Origin: Tepidiformaceae bacterium | GTDB lineage: Bacteria; Chloroflexota; Dehalococcoidia; Tepidiformales; Tepidiformaceae | Assembly (NCBI GenBank): GCA_958295975.1 | Contig: OY282446.1 | Location: forward strand, 2,333,289 to 2,397,288 | DNA: 64,000 nt | Reading direction: 5' to 3' | Shown here: positions 16,512 to 25,707 of the stretch, one piece after another | How positions within the stretch are numbered: position 1 is the first letter of the stretch | Layout of the letters: each line of letters opens with the position of its first letter | The notes under the pieces: generated by a model | Databases searched by the model: none | The model's input: the letters and a program-made list of their open reading frames with translations, nothing else | What the model was told of the DNA's origin: nothing | Translations under genes and position numbers: made by a program

Positions 16512-18941
16512 TCAACTGCCCTCGCCAACGGGAGCGGCGACGGCGAGCACCTCGCGCGACTCGCCCTCCAGCCGGGGGCCGACCACGCCCTCCTCCTCGA
16601 GGGCGGCGATGAGCCGCTCGGCCTTCAGGTAGCCCACGTTCAGGCGGCGCTGCAGGAGCGAGGGCGAGAGGCGCTTGTGGCGGGCGGCGAGGTCGCGCGC
16701 CGCTTCCAGCGCGGGATCGTCGTCCCCCACGTCGATGTCGTCGCCGCCGTTCCGCGCCACCAGCGCATCCTCCAGCAGCTCGTCCGCTTTCTCCGGACGC
16801 ATGTCGTGGAAACGCTCGTCGTTCCAGAATTCGACCAGCCGCTCGACCTCGGCGTCGGACACGTAGACGCCCTGCACGCGCTTCGGCCCGGCGTCGGTGG
16901 GCTGGTAGAGCATGTCGCCCTGCCCCAGCAGCTTCTCCGCGCCGCTGCGGTCGAGGATGGTGCGGGAGTCCGTGATGGAGGTGACGGCGAAGGCCACGCG
17001 CGTGGGGAAGTTGGCCTTGATCAGCCCCGTCACCACGTCCACGGAGGGCCGCTGCGTGGCCACCACGAGGTGGATGCCCGTGGCGCGCGCCAGCTGCGCC
17101 AGCCGGCAGAGCAGCTTCTCCACCTCGAAGGGGGCGACCATCATGAGGTCGGCCAGCTCGTCGATGATGAGCACCCAGTAGGGGAGCCTCTTGAGCACGC
17201 GCGGATGGCGGTTGTAGGACTCGATGTTGCGCACGCCCAGCTCGGCGAACTTGCGGTAGCGCGCCTCCATCTCCGCCACCACGGCCTGCAGCGTGCCCAC
17301 CACCTTGTCCAGATCGACGATCACCTCGCTGAAGGCGAGGTGGGGCAGACGGCTGTAGGGGACGAGCTCGACGCGCTTCGGGTCGACCATGATGAAGCGC
17401 ACCTCGTCGGGCGTGGCGTTGGTGATGAGGTTGGTGACGATGGCGTTCAGGCAGACGCTCTTGCCGCTGCCCGTGGCCCCGGCGATGAGCAGGTGGGGCA
17501 TCTTCGCCAGGTTGGCCACCACGGGCTGGCCGGAGACGCTCTTGCCGAGGGCGATGGCGAGCTTCGCGCGGCTGGCCACGTCGCGGAAGGGGCGGCTCTC
17601 CATGACCGTGCGCAGGGTCACCACCGTGGCCGTCTCGTTGGGCACCTCGATGCCCACGATGGCGCGCCCGGGCACCGGCGCCTCGATGCGCAGGCTGGGC
17701 GCGGCCAGCGCCAGGGCGAGGTCGCTCTGCAGGGCCGTGATCTTGTTCACGCGCACGCGCGTGCGCCCCGTCTCCACGCGCTCCTTCGCGGGGCGTCCGT
17801 CGGACCCGACCACGGCCTTGCCGTCGGGATCCTTCAGGGCCACCTCCTTGTAGCGCACCTCCCAGCCGGGCTCCACGCCGAACTGCGTGACCGTGGGCCC
17901 CTCGTTAATCTCCACCACGGAGGCGTCCACGCCGAAGCTGGCGAGCGTATCGACGATGAGCTGCGCGCGGGCGGCGTTGTCGTGCTTGTGGTCGCTGCTG
18001 GGCTTCGGCTCCTGCAGCAGCTCGATGGGGGGCAGCTGCCAGCCGCCGCGATCCGCGGGCGCGGTCCCAGCCGCCTCGATTTCGTCGATCTCCGCGGCCC
18101 CGTCGGGGGGCGGAGCGGATTCCGGTTCCGGCGGCGCGTCCGTCCCGGCCTCGACGGCGGGGGCGCCGCCGATGCCCACCACGTCGGAGTGCGGCGCGCC
18201 GGGCGCCATGCGCGGGCGGTAGACGATGGTCCCCGGGGCGCCCACCGCGCCGGACGCGGGGACCGGAGCGCCAATCACCAGCGGACTCTCCCCGGTGCGA
18301 CGGGTGCTGCGGAAGAGCGCGCGCGCGGCGACGCCGAGCCCGCGCGCGACGACGGCGAGCCCGCGCCCCAGCGCCGCCAGGGCGCGATGCGGCCAGCGCT
18401 CGGCCCAGGCGTACGCGAGGCCGCGGGAGAGGGCGCGCAGGGCCGACATGGTGAGGCGCGGAGCCAGCAGGCCGAGCGCCGCCCCCAGCGAGACGATCCA
18501 GACGAGCACGCCCAGGTAGCTGCTCACGAGCGCGCGCCCGACGGCCCCGCCCAGCGTGACCTCGCGGAACTCCACGCCCGCCGCCGTCCAGTCCGCCGAA
18601 TTCAGGCCGAGCGCGCCCCAGACGAAGACGCCGAGGGCGGCGTAGCCGAGCGCGCGCGGACCGAAGCGCGGGGACTTCCCGCCGCGGCGGCGCACGATGG
18701 CGACGCCGACGGCCGCGATGGCCGCCGCGAGGATGGCGAGCCCCAGCCCGAAGGTCTCCAGCAGCCAGGTGCGCGCGCCGGAGAGGATCGCGCCGACGTC
18801 GATGATCCAGAGGAAGAAGGCAATGATCGCGACGGCCAGCAGCGCGCCGATGAGCGCGGTGCGGACGTGGGGGGAAGCGGGGAAGGGAAGCCGCCGCCAG
18901 CCCCGCGGGGGACCGGAGCGGGTTCGCGAACGAGCCGCCAT
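16512..18941 (-). CDS. ftsK: FtsK/SpoIIIE DNA translocase
   Basis: An 809-residue septal DNA pump that segregates chromosome ends during division. The N-terminus carries about four membrane helices between residues 25 and 165. A proline-rich linker follows, then the alpha/beta motor with EINEGPTVTQFGVEPGWEVRY, Walker A GATGSGKSV, and Walker B VLIIDELADLMM. The C-terminal winged-helix gamma domain (LSPSLLQRRLNVGYLKAERLI, in two runs) should bind KOPS-like DNA sequences. Length and order are normal for the family. It sits 69 bases after the ribonuclease J gene. Confidence 0.96.
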   Translation of the reverse strand: MAARSRTRSGPPRGWRRLPFPASPHVRTALIGALLAVAIIAFFLWIIDVGAILSGARTWLLETFGLGLAILAAAIAAVGVAIVRRRGGKSPRFGPRALGYAALGVFVWGALGLNSADWTAAGVEFREVTLGGAVGRALVSSYLGVLVWIVSLGAALGLLAPRLTMSALRALSRGLAYAWAERWPHRALAALGRGLAVVARGLGVAARALFRSTRRTGESPLVIGAPVPASGAVGAPGTIVYRPRMAPGAPHSDVVGIGGAPAVEAGTDAPPEPESAPPPDGAAEIDEIEAAGTAPADRGGWQLPPIELLQEPKPSSDHKHDNAARAQLIVDTLASFGVDASVVEINEGPTVTQFGVEPGWEVRYKEVALKDPDGKAVVGSDGRPAKERVETGRTRVRVNKITALQSDLALALAAPSLRIEAPVPGRAIVGIEVPNETATVVTLRTVMESRPFRDVASRAKLAIALGKSVSGQPVVANLAKMPHLLIAGATGSGKSVCLNAIVTNLITNATPDEVRFIMVDPKRVELVPYSRLPHLAFSEVIVDLDKVVGTLQAVVAEMEARYRKFAELGVRNIESYNRHPRVLKRLPYWVLIIDELADLMMVAPFEVEKLLCRLAQLARATGIHLVVATQRPSVDVVTGLIKANFPTRVAFAVTSITDSRTILDRSGAEKLLGQGDMLYQPTDAGPKRVQGVYVSDAEVERLVEFWNDERFHDMRPEKADELLEDALVARNGGDDIDVGDDDPALEAARDLAARHKRLSPSLLQRRLNVGYLKAERLIAALEEEGVVGPRLEGESREVLAVAAPVGEGS

Positions 18942-19010
18942 GCGACGGTACTCCTGACGCCGGACGAATTCCCCGCCCGCGCCGCCGTCCGGTTCCGAGG
19001 CGTTTCTCGA

Positions 19011-20663
19011 CTACACCTCGATCGTGACGGGCAGCACCATCGGCCGTCGCCGGGTTTCATCATACAGGAATTTGCCGAGGGCGTCCTTGAGGCGGGAGTT
19101 CACCTCGCCCGCGGGGGCGGCGTGCTCGCGCCCCTGCAGCGCGTTCTCGGCCACGCGCGCGGCGCGGTCGAGCAGGGCCGCGTGCTCCTCGTTGTCCACG
19201 AAGCCGCGCGACAGCACCTCGGCGGGCCGCGCCAGCCGCCCCGTGCGCGCGTCCACGGCCACGATGACGACGAGCACGCCGTCGGTGGAAAGGTGGGCGC
19301 GGTCGCGCAGCACGTACTCGTCCACGTCGCCCACGCCGAGCCCGTCGATGTAGACGTAGCTGGCGTCCACGCGCCCGGCCTGCCGCGCCTCGTCGTCGTC
19401 GATTTCGAGCACGTCGCCATCGGTCAGCACGAAGGCGTTGCCGGGCGGCACGCCCACGCGCTCGGCCAGGCGCGCGTGCGTCACGAGGTGGCGGTACTCG
19501 CCGTGCACGGGCACGAAGTACTCCGGCTGCAGCAGGCTCTGGATGATCTTGAGCTCGTCCTGGCTGGCGTGGCCGCGCACGTGCACGTTCTCGGCGCGGT
19601 TGTAGAGGACGTGCGCGCCCTGGCGGAAGAGGTTGTCCACGTTGCGGGCCACGGCCTGCTCGTTGCCGGGGATGGCGTTGGCGGAGAGCACCACGGTGTC
19701 GCCCTCCATGATGTCGACGTGGCGGTGCGAGCCGTTGGCCATGCGCGTGAGGGCGCTGGTGGGCTCGCCCTGGCTGCCGGTGGTGACGATGGCGAGGGCC
19801 GAGGGCGGCAGGCGCCGCATCTCCTCGACGCCCACGAACGTGCCCTCCGGCGCGCGCAGGTAGTCGAGCTGGCGGGCCATGGCCACGTTGTCGATCATCG
19901 AGCGGCCCGTGACGAACACCTTGCGCCCGGTGAAGACGGCGGCGTCCACCACCTGCTGCACGCGCGCGATGAGCGAGGCGAAGGTGGCCACGATCACGCG
20001 CCCCCCGGCGTTCACCATGATCGTGCGCAGCGAGTCGCCCACCAGCTGCTCGCTGGGCGTGTGGCCCTCCACCTCGGCGTAGGTGGAATCGGCCAGCAGC
20101 AGCAGGCAGCCCTCGCCGCCCACCTGCCCCAGCCGCGTGAGGTCCGTGTGCTGGTCCATGACGGGCGTGTGGTCCAGCTTGAAATCGCCCGTATGCACCA
20201 CCGTGCCCAGGGGCGTGCGGATGATGAGGCCGCAGGCGTCGGGGATGCTGTGCGCGACGGGGAAGAACTCCACCTCGAAGGCGCCCGCGCGCACGGACTC
20301 GCCCGCCTTCACCTCGCGCAGCGGCTCGACCGGCAGGCGGTGCTCCTTCATCTTCACCCGCACCAGCCCCAGCGTCAGGCGCGTGCCATGGACGGGCACG
20401 CTGAATTCGCGGCAGAACCAGGGCAGCGCGCCCACGTGGTCCTCGTGCCCGTGCGTGAGGAAGACGGCGCGCAGCTTGTGCGCGTTGGCGCGCAGGTAGG
20501 TGAAGTCGGGGATGACGAGGTCGACGCCGAGCATCTCCTCCTCGGGGAACATGAGGCCCACATCCACGACGATGATGTCGTCGCCGTACTCGAACAGCAT
20601 CATGTTGCGGCCAATCTCGCCGAGGCCGCCGAGGGGGATGACGCGCAGGGGCGTGCCGCTCAC
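19011..20663 (-). CDS. rnj: Ribonuclease J
   Basis: A 550-residue beta-CASP metallo-beta-lactamase-fold RNase. Two zinc ions are held by HGHEDH (His71, His73, Asp75, His76) together with later histidines in FPVAHSIPDACG and HTGDFKLDHTP. The beta-CASP part contains DSTYAEVEGHTPSE, TTGSQGEPTSALTRMA and VRGHASQDELK. It matures and degrades mRNA and rRNA by endonucleolytic and 5'-to-3' exonucleolytic cleavage. The GTG start overlaps the stop of the uracil-DNA glycosylase gene as GTGA. Length and motifs are normal. Confidence 0.97.
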   Translation of the reverse strand: MSGTPLRVIPLGGLGEIGRNMMLFEYGDDIIVVDVGLMFPEEEMLGVDLVIPDFTYLRANAHKLRAVFLTHGHEDHVGALPWFCREFSVPVHGTRLTLGLVRVKMKEHRLPVEPLREVKAGESVRAGAFEVEFFPVAHSIPDACGLIIRTPLGTVVHTGDFKLDHTPVMDQHTDLTRLGQVGGEGCLLLLADSTYAEVEGHTPSEQLVGDSLRTIMVNAGGRVIVATFASLIARVQQVVDAAVFTGRKVFVTGRSMIDNVAMARQLDYLRAPEGTFVGVEEMRRLPPSALAIVTTGSQGEPTSALTRMANGSHRHVDIMEGDTVVLSANAIPGNEQAVARNVDNLFRQGAHVLYNRAENVHVRGHASQDELKIIQSLLQPEYFVPVHGEYRHLVTHARLAERVGVPPGNAFVLTDGDVLEIDDDEARQAGRVDASYVYIDGLGVGDVDEYVLRDRAHLSTDGVLVVIVAVDARTGRLARPAEVLSRGFVDNEEHAALLDRAARVAENALQGREHAAPAGEVNSRLKDALGKFLYDETRRRPMVLPVTIEV

Positions 20664-21307
20664 GACTGGCCGAACAGGTTCATCTGCCGCGCCGGGGCCT
20701 CCCCGGCGGCGGCGGGAGCCGACTCCGCGCGCGCCGCGCGGGCCCCTTCCAGCAGGCCGGGGAGCGTGCGGAAGTCGTCGACGATGACGCCGCGCAGGCG
20801 CTGCTGGTGGAGCGCGGCGGCGGGGTGGTACATGGGCACGACCAGCCGCCCGCGCACCTCGCGCGCGCGCCCGTGGATGCGCGAGATGGCCTGGTTGGGG
20901 AAGAAGCGCGACATGGAGTAGCGCCCCAGCGTGACCACCAGCAGGGGGTCGATGAGCCGCAGCTGCGCGCCCAGGTAGCCGCCGCAGGCCTCAATTTCGC
21001 CGGGGAGGGGATCGCGGTTGCCCGGCGGGCGGCACTTGAGCACGTTGCAGATGTAGACCTCGGGGCGGCCGAGCCCGGCCTCCGCCAGCAGCTCCTCGAG
21101 GAAGGCGCCGGCCGGCCCCACGAAGGGGCGGCCCTGGCGATCCTCGTTCACGCCCGGTGCCTCGCCGATGAGCATCACCTCGGCGTCGAGCGGCCCCTCG
21201 CCGGGCACGGCCAGGCGGCGCGTTTCGGCGAGGGCGCAGCGGCGGCAGGCGCGCACCTCGGCGCACAGCTCGTCCATCTCCCGTTCGGTTTCGGGCGCGA
21301 CCGTCAT
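20660..21307 (-). CDS. Uracil-DNA glycosylase, family 4 (iron-sulfur)
   Basis: A 215-residue family-4 UDG (UDGa type), which removes uracil arising from cytosine deamination. Visible signatures are CRRCALAETR (first two Cys of the 4Fe-4S site), MLIGEAPGVNEDRQGRPFVG, VYICNVLKCRPPGNRDP with a further Cys, and VVPMYHPAAALH in the DNA-binding/catalytic motif. ATG 21307 overlaps the TatC stop as ATGA. Family 4 enzymes are common in thermophiles but occur more widely. The C-terminal 30 residues are low-complexity and end in MNLFGQS. Confidence 0.94.
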   Translation of the reverse strand: MTVAPETEREMDELCAEVRACRRCALAETRRLAVPGEGPLDAEVMLIGEAPGVNEDRQGRPFVGPAGAFLEELLAEAGLGRPEVYICNVLKCRPPGNRDPLPGEIEACGGYLGAQLRLIDPLLVVTLGRYSMSRFFPNQAISRIHGRAREVRGRLVVPMYHPAAALHQQRLRGVIVDDFRTLPGLLEGARAARAESAPAAAGEAPARQMNLFGQS

Positions 21308-22371
21308 GCGGGGGCCTCCTCCCGCGGTTTGTACAGCAGTTTGGCGAAGAGCACCCCGACGAAGTAGAGGCCCAGCAGGGGCACGGCCACGACGGACTGC
21401 GTGATCGGGTCGGGCGTGGGCGTGGCGATGGCCGCCAGCACGAACACGACCACGATGGCGTAGCGCCAGAAGCGCAGCAGCTGGCGCGCCGTCACCAGCC
21501 CCACGCGCGCCACCAGGGCCATGACCATGGGCAGCTGGTAGGCGATGCCCACCCACAGGATGATGCGCGTCACGAAGCTGATGTACTCGTTGATGCCGAT
21601 CACGTTCTCCACGTTGTCCGAGGCAACGTCCAGCAGGAAGTTGAGGGCGCGGTCGAGCACGATGAAGTAGGCGAAGGCCATGCCCCCCACGAGGAAGACG
21701 AGCGAGCCGAGCACCCCGCCCAGCAGCACGCGCCGCTCGCCGCGCGTGAGGCCGGGCACGATGAAGGCCAGCGCCTCGTAGATGAGCACCGGCATGGCCA
21801 GCAGCACGCCGCCGTAGATGCCGATGCGGAAGATGGCGCCGATGCGGTCCGTGGGCGAGAAGGAGGCCAGCCGGAACTCCTCCTCGCTCTTCTGCCCGAG
21901 GTAGTCCACGGCGTCCTGCACGGTCACGATCGCGGCGAGGTCGCCGCTGGCGATGGGGACGGGGCGGAAGCCCGCCGCCGCCTGCCGCAGGACTTCCCGC
22001 AGGATGTCCAGCAACACTCCCTCGTTCTCCACGCCGATGTCCTCGCGGAAGGTGTGTTCCGGCAGGATCGCGTGCGCCGTGTCCTCGGGGTTCTCGTGGA
22101 CCCTGAGGGCGGTCACTTCGCGCACCATCTCGAAGCTGACCTCGATGCGGTCGCGCGCGGGCCGCAGCAGGATGTCGAAGGTGTTGGGCAGCGAGTCGGG
22201 CGGATCCCAGGTGAAGAAGAGGACGGCGAACACGCCCACCACCACGGCGAAGGCGGCGACCAGGAAGCGGTTCCTCAGCTCGAGGAGGTGCTCCATGATC
22301 GTCAGGTCGCCGCGGTTCCCTCCCCGGGGCTCGTCGTCGGGCGGGGCGACCGTCGCGCCGTCGCTGACCAT
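21304..22371 (-). CDS. tatC: Tat translocase subunit TatC with an enlarged first periplasmic loop
   Basis: A 355-residue TatC, about 100 residues longer than usual. It starts with the conserved EHLLELRNRFL (Glu and Arg for twin-arginine recognition). Six membrane helices follow, with FxxF-type segments and a C-terminal RFWRYAIVVVFVLAAIATPTPDP. The extra length lies between helix 1 and helix 2 (about residues 60-190), outside the membrane, and contains DAVDYLGQKSEEEF preceded by IVTVQ. That 11-residue run, [11 protein letters not shown], is identical to helix IV of the acyl carrier protein encoded about 1.1 kb away. TatA/B lies immediately upstream, so the operon supplies both translocase components. 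Confidence 0.93.
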   Translation of the reverse strand: MVSDGATVAPPDDEPRGGNRGDLTIMEHLLELRNRFLVAAFAVVVGVFAVLFFTWDPPDSLPNTFDILLRPARDRIEVSFEMVREVTALRVHENPEDTAHAILPEHTFREDIGVENEGVLLDILREVLRQAAAGFRPVPIASGDLAAIVTVQDAVDYLGQKSEEEFRLASFSPTDRIGAIFRIGIYGGVLLAMPVLIYEALAFIVPGLTRGERRVLLGGVLGSLVFLVGGMAFAYFIVLDRALNFLLDVASDNVENVIGINEYISFVTRIILWVGIAYQLPMVMALVARVGLVTARQLLRFWRYAIVVVFVLAAIATPTPDPITQSVVAVPLLGLYFVGVLFAKLLYKPREEAPA

Positions 22372-22374
22372 TCG

Positions 22375-22935
22375 CTAGAAGACGAGCGGCTTGCCCGACG
22401 CCGCCTCCGCTTCGGGCTCGCGCTCCGGCGCGGCGCCGTCTTCGGCGTCGGCGTCGGACGCGAAGGCGTCGCGCGGCGGGGACGCGGCGATGGGGGGCAG
22501 GTGGGCGGGGCCGGGCACGCCCCGTGGCGGCTCCGGCGCGGCGTCCGCCGGGGCGGCGCCGTTCCCGTTGGCGGCGGGCGCCGACGGCTTCAGCTCCTTC
22601 AGTTCGCGCAGCTCCTCGCCGACGGGGGCGGCGGCCTCGCGCGCCTCCTCGCCCGCTTCCTCCACCTCGCCGCGCACCTGCTTCAGCTCCTCGCGCACCT
22701 CGCGCATGGAGCCGCGCACCTCTTTCACGTCGGCGCGCACGGCCTCCATCTCCTCGTTGAGGTAGGCGAATTCCTCGCCGAATTCGTCGCGCACGACGCG
22801 CGCGTAGCCCTGCAGCTTCTTGATGAAGCGCCCGATGTAGTAGGCCATTTCGGGCAGCCGCCGCGGGCCCACCACGATCATGATCAAGGCGAAGACGAGC
22901 AGGATCTCCTGGTAGCCGATGCCCAGGAATTCCAC
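22375..22935 (-). CDS. tatA: Sec-independent translocase TatA/TatB family protein
   Basis: A 186-residue protein starting at GTG. The N-terminus IGYQEILLVFALIMIVVGPRRLPEM is the single membrane helix plus hinge typical of TatA/TatB, written here across residues 6-31. An amphipathic helix with FIKKLQGYARVV and a long charged coiled coil (residues 50-110) follow, then an acidic Pro/Ala-rich tail. The long coiled coil is more TatB-like, so the exact role is open. It precedes tatC by three bases and forms the export module within the fatty-acid/RNA operon. Confidence 0.88.
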   Translation of the reverse strand: MEFLGIGYQEILLVFALIMIVVGPRRLPEMAYYIGRFIKKLQGYARVVRDEFGEEFAYLNEEMEAVRADVKEVRGSMREVREELKQVRGEVEEAGEEAREAAAPVGEELRELKELKPSAPAANGNGAAPADAAPEPPRGVPGPAHLPPIAASPPRDAFASDADAEDGAAPEREPEAEAASGKPLVF

Positions 22936-22982
22936 GGCTCACACTCCCGCGCGGCGCGGGGCGGCGGGACGCCAGCGGGACG

Positions 22983-23243
22983 CTAGCCGCCGTCCTCGAC
23001 GCCGTGGTCCTGGAGATAGTCTACCGCGTCCTGCACGGTGACGATCTTCTCGGCATCCTCGTCGCTGATCTCCAGCTGCGCGCCGTTGGAGAACTCCTCC
23101 TCCAGCGACATGATGAGTTCGACGAGATCGAGGGAATCGGCCTCGAGGTCATCGACGAAGGAAGCGGCGGGCACGACGTCGGCTTCGTCGACGCCGAGCT
23201 GTTCGACAACGATGGCGCGGACACGCTCGAAAGTGGAGGGCAC
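22983..23243 (-). CDS. acpP: Acyl carrier protein
   Basis: An 86-residue acidic four-helix carrier that holds fatty acyl intermediates. The phosphopantetheine attachment site is Ser37 in [13 protein letters not shown], and helix IV is [15 protein letters not shown] 23243 is chosen because AGGAG lies in the end of nusB at suitable distance; a TTG at 23264 would lengthen it by seven residues. It belongs with fabD, fabG and accDA in the same operon. Its helix IV sequence recurs inside the TatC loop. Confidence 0.95.
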   Translation of the reverse strand: MPSTFERVRAIVVEQLGVDEADVVPAASFVDDLEADSLDLVELIMSLEEEFSNGAQLEISDEDAEKIVTVQDAVDYLQDHGVEDGG

Positions 23244-23247
23244 CTGG

Positions 23248-23733
23248 CTATGTCTCCTGGGCAAAGGTTGGGGGCTGGTGCGACGCCCGTTCGCGGTCGT
23301 CGCGGATCTCCTTGCTCACGGTACGCAGCACGCCGTTCACGAAGCCAGCGGAGGATTCGCCGCCATAGCGTGCGGCGAGCTCAACCGCCTCGTTCACGAC
23401 GGCCCCGATAGGAGCCGAAGTATCGTGAAGCAACTCCCAGAGCGCAAGTCGCAGGATCGTGCGCTCCACCACGGGCAGCGTGGCGAGGGGGTGGCGGGGG
23501 GCCACCGGCTGCAGGCGGCGGTCGAGTTCGGCGCGCGTGGCGGCCACGCCCCGCAGCATGCCGCGCCCGAAACCGGCGGGGCCGTCGGCCGTCACCTCGC
23601 CGTCCTCCTCCGCCACCTCGCGCAGGCGGCGATCGTAGGCCGTCTCCGCGTCGTGGCTCGACGTCTCCGCCTCGTAGAGCGCCTCCAGCACGAGGCAGCG
23701 CGCGCGGCGCAGCACGTGGTCGCCGCCGCTCAC
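23248..23733 (-). CDS. nusB: Transcription antitermination protein NusB
   Basis: A 161-residue all-helical RNA-binding protein of the rRNA antitermination complex, partner of NusE (S10). It starts [18 protein letters not shown] and contains [21 protein letters not shown] and [19 protein letters not shown], ending with [12 protein letters not shown], the standard NusB C-terminal signature. An internal [16 protein letters not shown] loop is somewhat longer than usual. GTG 23733 overlaps the fabG stop as GTGA. It precedes acpP by four bases. Confidence 0.94.
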   Translation of the reverse strand: MSGGDHVLRRARCLVLEALYEAETSSHDAETAYDRRLREVAEEDGEVTADGPAGFGRGMLRGVAATRAELDRRLQPVAPRHPLATLPVVERTILRLALWELLHDTSAPIGAVVNEAVELAARYGGESSAGFVNGVLRTVSKEIRDDRERASHQPPTFAQET

Positions 23734-24479
23734 GCCATCACCATGCCGCCGTCCACGTGGATGCACTGGCCGGTGACGTAGGCCGCGCCCGGCCCGGCGA
23801 GGAAGCGCACGAGCGGCGCCACCTCCTCCGGCGCGGCGAAGCGATCGAGCGGCACCTGGCCGCGGATGGCGGCGCGCTGCTCCTCCGTGAGCGAGGCCGT
23901 GATGTCGGTCTCGATGAAGCCGGGGGCGACGGCGTTCACGGTCACGCCGCGCGAGGCCACCTCCCGCGCCAGCGCGCGCGTGAAGCCGATGAGGCCCGCC
24001 TTCGAGGCCGCGTAGTTGACCTGCCCCGCGTTCCCCATCACGCCCACCACGCTCGCGATCATGACGACGCGCCCCGCGGGCGAGCGCAGCAGCGGGCGCA
24101 GGGCCGCCTTCGTGACGGCGAAGGCGCCGCGCAGGTTCGTGCGGTGCACGGCGTCCCAGTCGTCCTCGGACATGCGCATGAGCAGCCCGTCGCGGGTGAC
24201 GCCCGCGTTGTTCACGAGGATGTCGAGGCCGCCCAGTTCGGCGGCGGCGGCCTTCACCAGCGCCGCCGCCTGCTCCGTCTCGGCCACGTCGCCGGGGAGG
24301 GCGACGGCCTCGCCGCCGTCCGCGTGGATGGCGGCGACCGTTTCGGCGGCGGCGCCGGCGGCGGCGCGGTAGTTCACGGCCACGCTCGCGCCCGCGCGCG
24401 CCAGCTCAAGGCAGATGGCGCGCCCGATGCCGCGCGATCCGCCCGTGACCAGCGCCCGCCGCCCGTCCAGTTCGCCCAT
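23730..24479 (-). CDS. fabG: 3-oxoacyl-[acyl-carrier-protein] reductase
   Basis: A 249-residue SDR that reduces 3-oxoacyl-ACP with NADPH. Motifs are TGGSRGIGRAI, NNAGVTRDGLLMRM (the classical FabG signature), IASVVG (catalytic Ser), YAASKAGLIGFTRALARE (YxxxK) and NAVAPGFIETDIT. It is closely packed between fabD and nusB, which supports the fatty-acid role over generic SDR functions. ATG 24479 follows the fabD stop by two bases. Confidence 0.96.
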   Translation of the reverse strand: MGELDGRRALVTGGSRGIGRAICLELARAGASVAVNYRAAAGAAAETVAAIHADGGEAVALPGDVAETEQAAALVKAAAAELGGLDILVNNAGVTRDGLLMRMSEDDWDAVHRTNLRGAFAVTKAALRPLLRSPAGRVVMIASVVGVMGNAGQVNYAASKAGLIGFTRALAREVASRGVTVNAVAPGFIETDITASLTEEQRAAIRGQVPLDRFAAPEEVAPLVRFLAGPGAAYVTGQCIHVDGGMVMA

Positions 24480-24481
24480 CG

Positions 24482-25417
24482 CTACAGCTCCACGCGGACC
24501 GTGTCGGCACCGTTCACGGTGATGCAGGCAACGCGGCGCAGCATGCGTTTGATGATGCCGCTGAGCACGCGCCCGGGGCCGAATTCGACGAACGTGCCCA
24601 CGCCCCGTTCGCCCAGGAACTCGACCGTGCGCGCCCACTGCACGGGGCGGTGCACCTGATCGACGAGCTCGTTGCGGATGGCCGTGACCTCGCTGATGGC
24701 GGAGGCCGTGCAGTTCGCCACCACGGGCGCGCGCGGCTCGGCGATGGCGGCGGTGGCCACGGGGTTGACCATGCCCTCCGCCGCCGGGCGCATGAGCGAG
24801 CTGTGGAAGGCCCCGCTCACGTTCAGGGGGATGACCTTCTTCGCGCCGCGCGCGCGGGCGTAGTCGAGGGCGCGCACGACGGACTCGCGCGGGCCGCCCA
24901 CCACGATCTGGCCGGGGGCGTTGATGGTGCAGATCTCCGCGCCCGACTCGCGGCACACGTCCTCGCACTCGCTCTCGTCGAGGCCGATGACGGCGGCCAT
25001 GGCGCCCGGCCGCTCGCGTCCGGCGGCGGCCATCAGCTCGCCGCGCGTGCGCAGCAGGCGCACGGCGTCGTCGAAGGCGAGCGCGCCCGCGGCCACGAGC
25101 GCGGGGTATTCGCCCAGCGAGTGCCCAGCCACGAAGGCGGGCCGCTCCAGCAGCGCGGGCTGCAGGTCCGTGGCCACGCGCAGCAGGGCGAGGCTGGTGA
25201 CGGCGATGGCGGGCTGCGTGTTCTCCGTGCGCTGCAGCTCCTCCTCGGGGCCCTCGAAGCAGAGGCGCGAGAGGGGGAAGCCGAGCAGCTCGTCGGCGCG
25301 GTCGTAGAGTTCGCGGGCGGCGGGGAATTGCTCGTAGAGGTCCTTGCCCATGCCCACCGCCTGCGCGCCCTGGCCGGGGAAGACGAAGGCGCGCGAGGGC
25401 CGCTCGCTCTCACGCAG
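24482..25417 (-). CDS. fabD: Malonyl CoA-ACP transacylase
   Basis: Around 311 residues; it loads malonate onto ACP. The sequence shows AFVFPGQGAQAVGMG, the nucleophile in GHSLGEY, the catalytic His in SGAFHSSLM, and FVEFGPGRVLSG. The start is unclear. Between the rpmF stop and FPGQG there is no in-frame ATG, GTG or TTG. CTG 25417 gives a normal N-terminus. ATA 25450, overlapping the rpmF stop as ATAG, or a GTG within rpmF are alternatives. Lines of open frame further upstream lie inside rpmF and are shadows. Confidence 0.93.
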   Translation of the reverse strand: MRESERPSRAFVFPGQGAQAVGMGKDLYEQFPAARELYDRADELLGFPLSRLCFEGPEEELQRTENTQPAIAVTSLALLRVATDLQPALLERPAFVAGHSLGEYPALVAAGALAFDDAVRLLRTRGELMAAAGRERPGAMAAVIGLDESECEDVCRESGAEICTINAPGQIVVGGPRESVVRALDYARARGAKKVIPLNVSGAFHSSLMRPAAEGMVNPVATAAIAEPRAPVVANCTASAISEVTAIRNELVDQVHRPVQWARTVEFLGERGVGTFVEFGPGRVLSGIIKRMLRRVACITVNGADTVRVEL

Positions 25418-25446
25418 GGCGAGGAAGGGGCCGGGGGACGTGGGCG

Positions 25447-25644
25447 CTATCCTTCCAGGTCCGGGTCCGGCAGGCGCAGCGCCTCCCGGCCGCGGTAGGT
25501 CCCGCACACGGGGCAGGCGCGGTGCGCCAGCCGCGGCGAGCGGCACTGGCGGCAGGTCACCACGTGCGGCGCCCGCAGGCGATGGTGCCCGCGGCGCTTG
25601 CGCTGCCGCACGCGGGGGTATTTGCGCTTGGGCAGGGGGGGCAT
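25447..25644 (-). CDS. rpmF: Large ribosomal subunit protein bL32
   Basis: A 65-residue ribosomal protein. It starts MPPLPKRKYPRVRQRKRRGH and has the four-cysteine zinc site CRQC...CPVCG near residues 31-48. The C-terminal extension ALRLPDPDLEG is short. It lies between the YceD-like gene and fabD, an order conserved in many bacteria where rpmF heads the fatty-acid cluster. Confidence 0.96.
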   Translation of the reverse strand: MPPLPKRKYPRVRQRKRRGHHRLRAPHVVTCRQCRSPRLAHRACPVCGTYRGREALRLPDPDLEG

Positions 25645-25707
25645 CGGCTCGCTCCCTCGTCATGCTCGCGCCCGCGGCGTTCCCGGCGATCGGTTCCGGC
25701 TCGCGAG

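Noticed and set aside
16497-20921. Plus-strand open frame of over 1400 codons
   Set aside because: It lies opposite ftsK and rnj, which have strong motifs. The product is a His/Arg/Gly-rich string with no domain.
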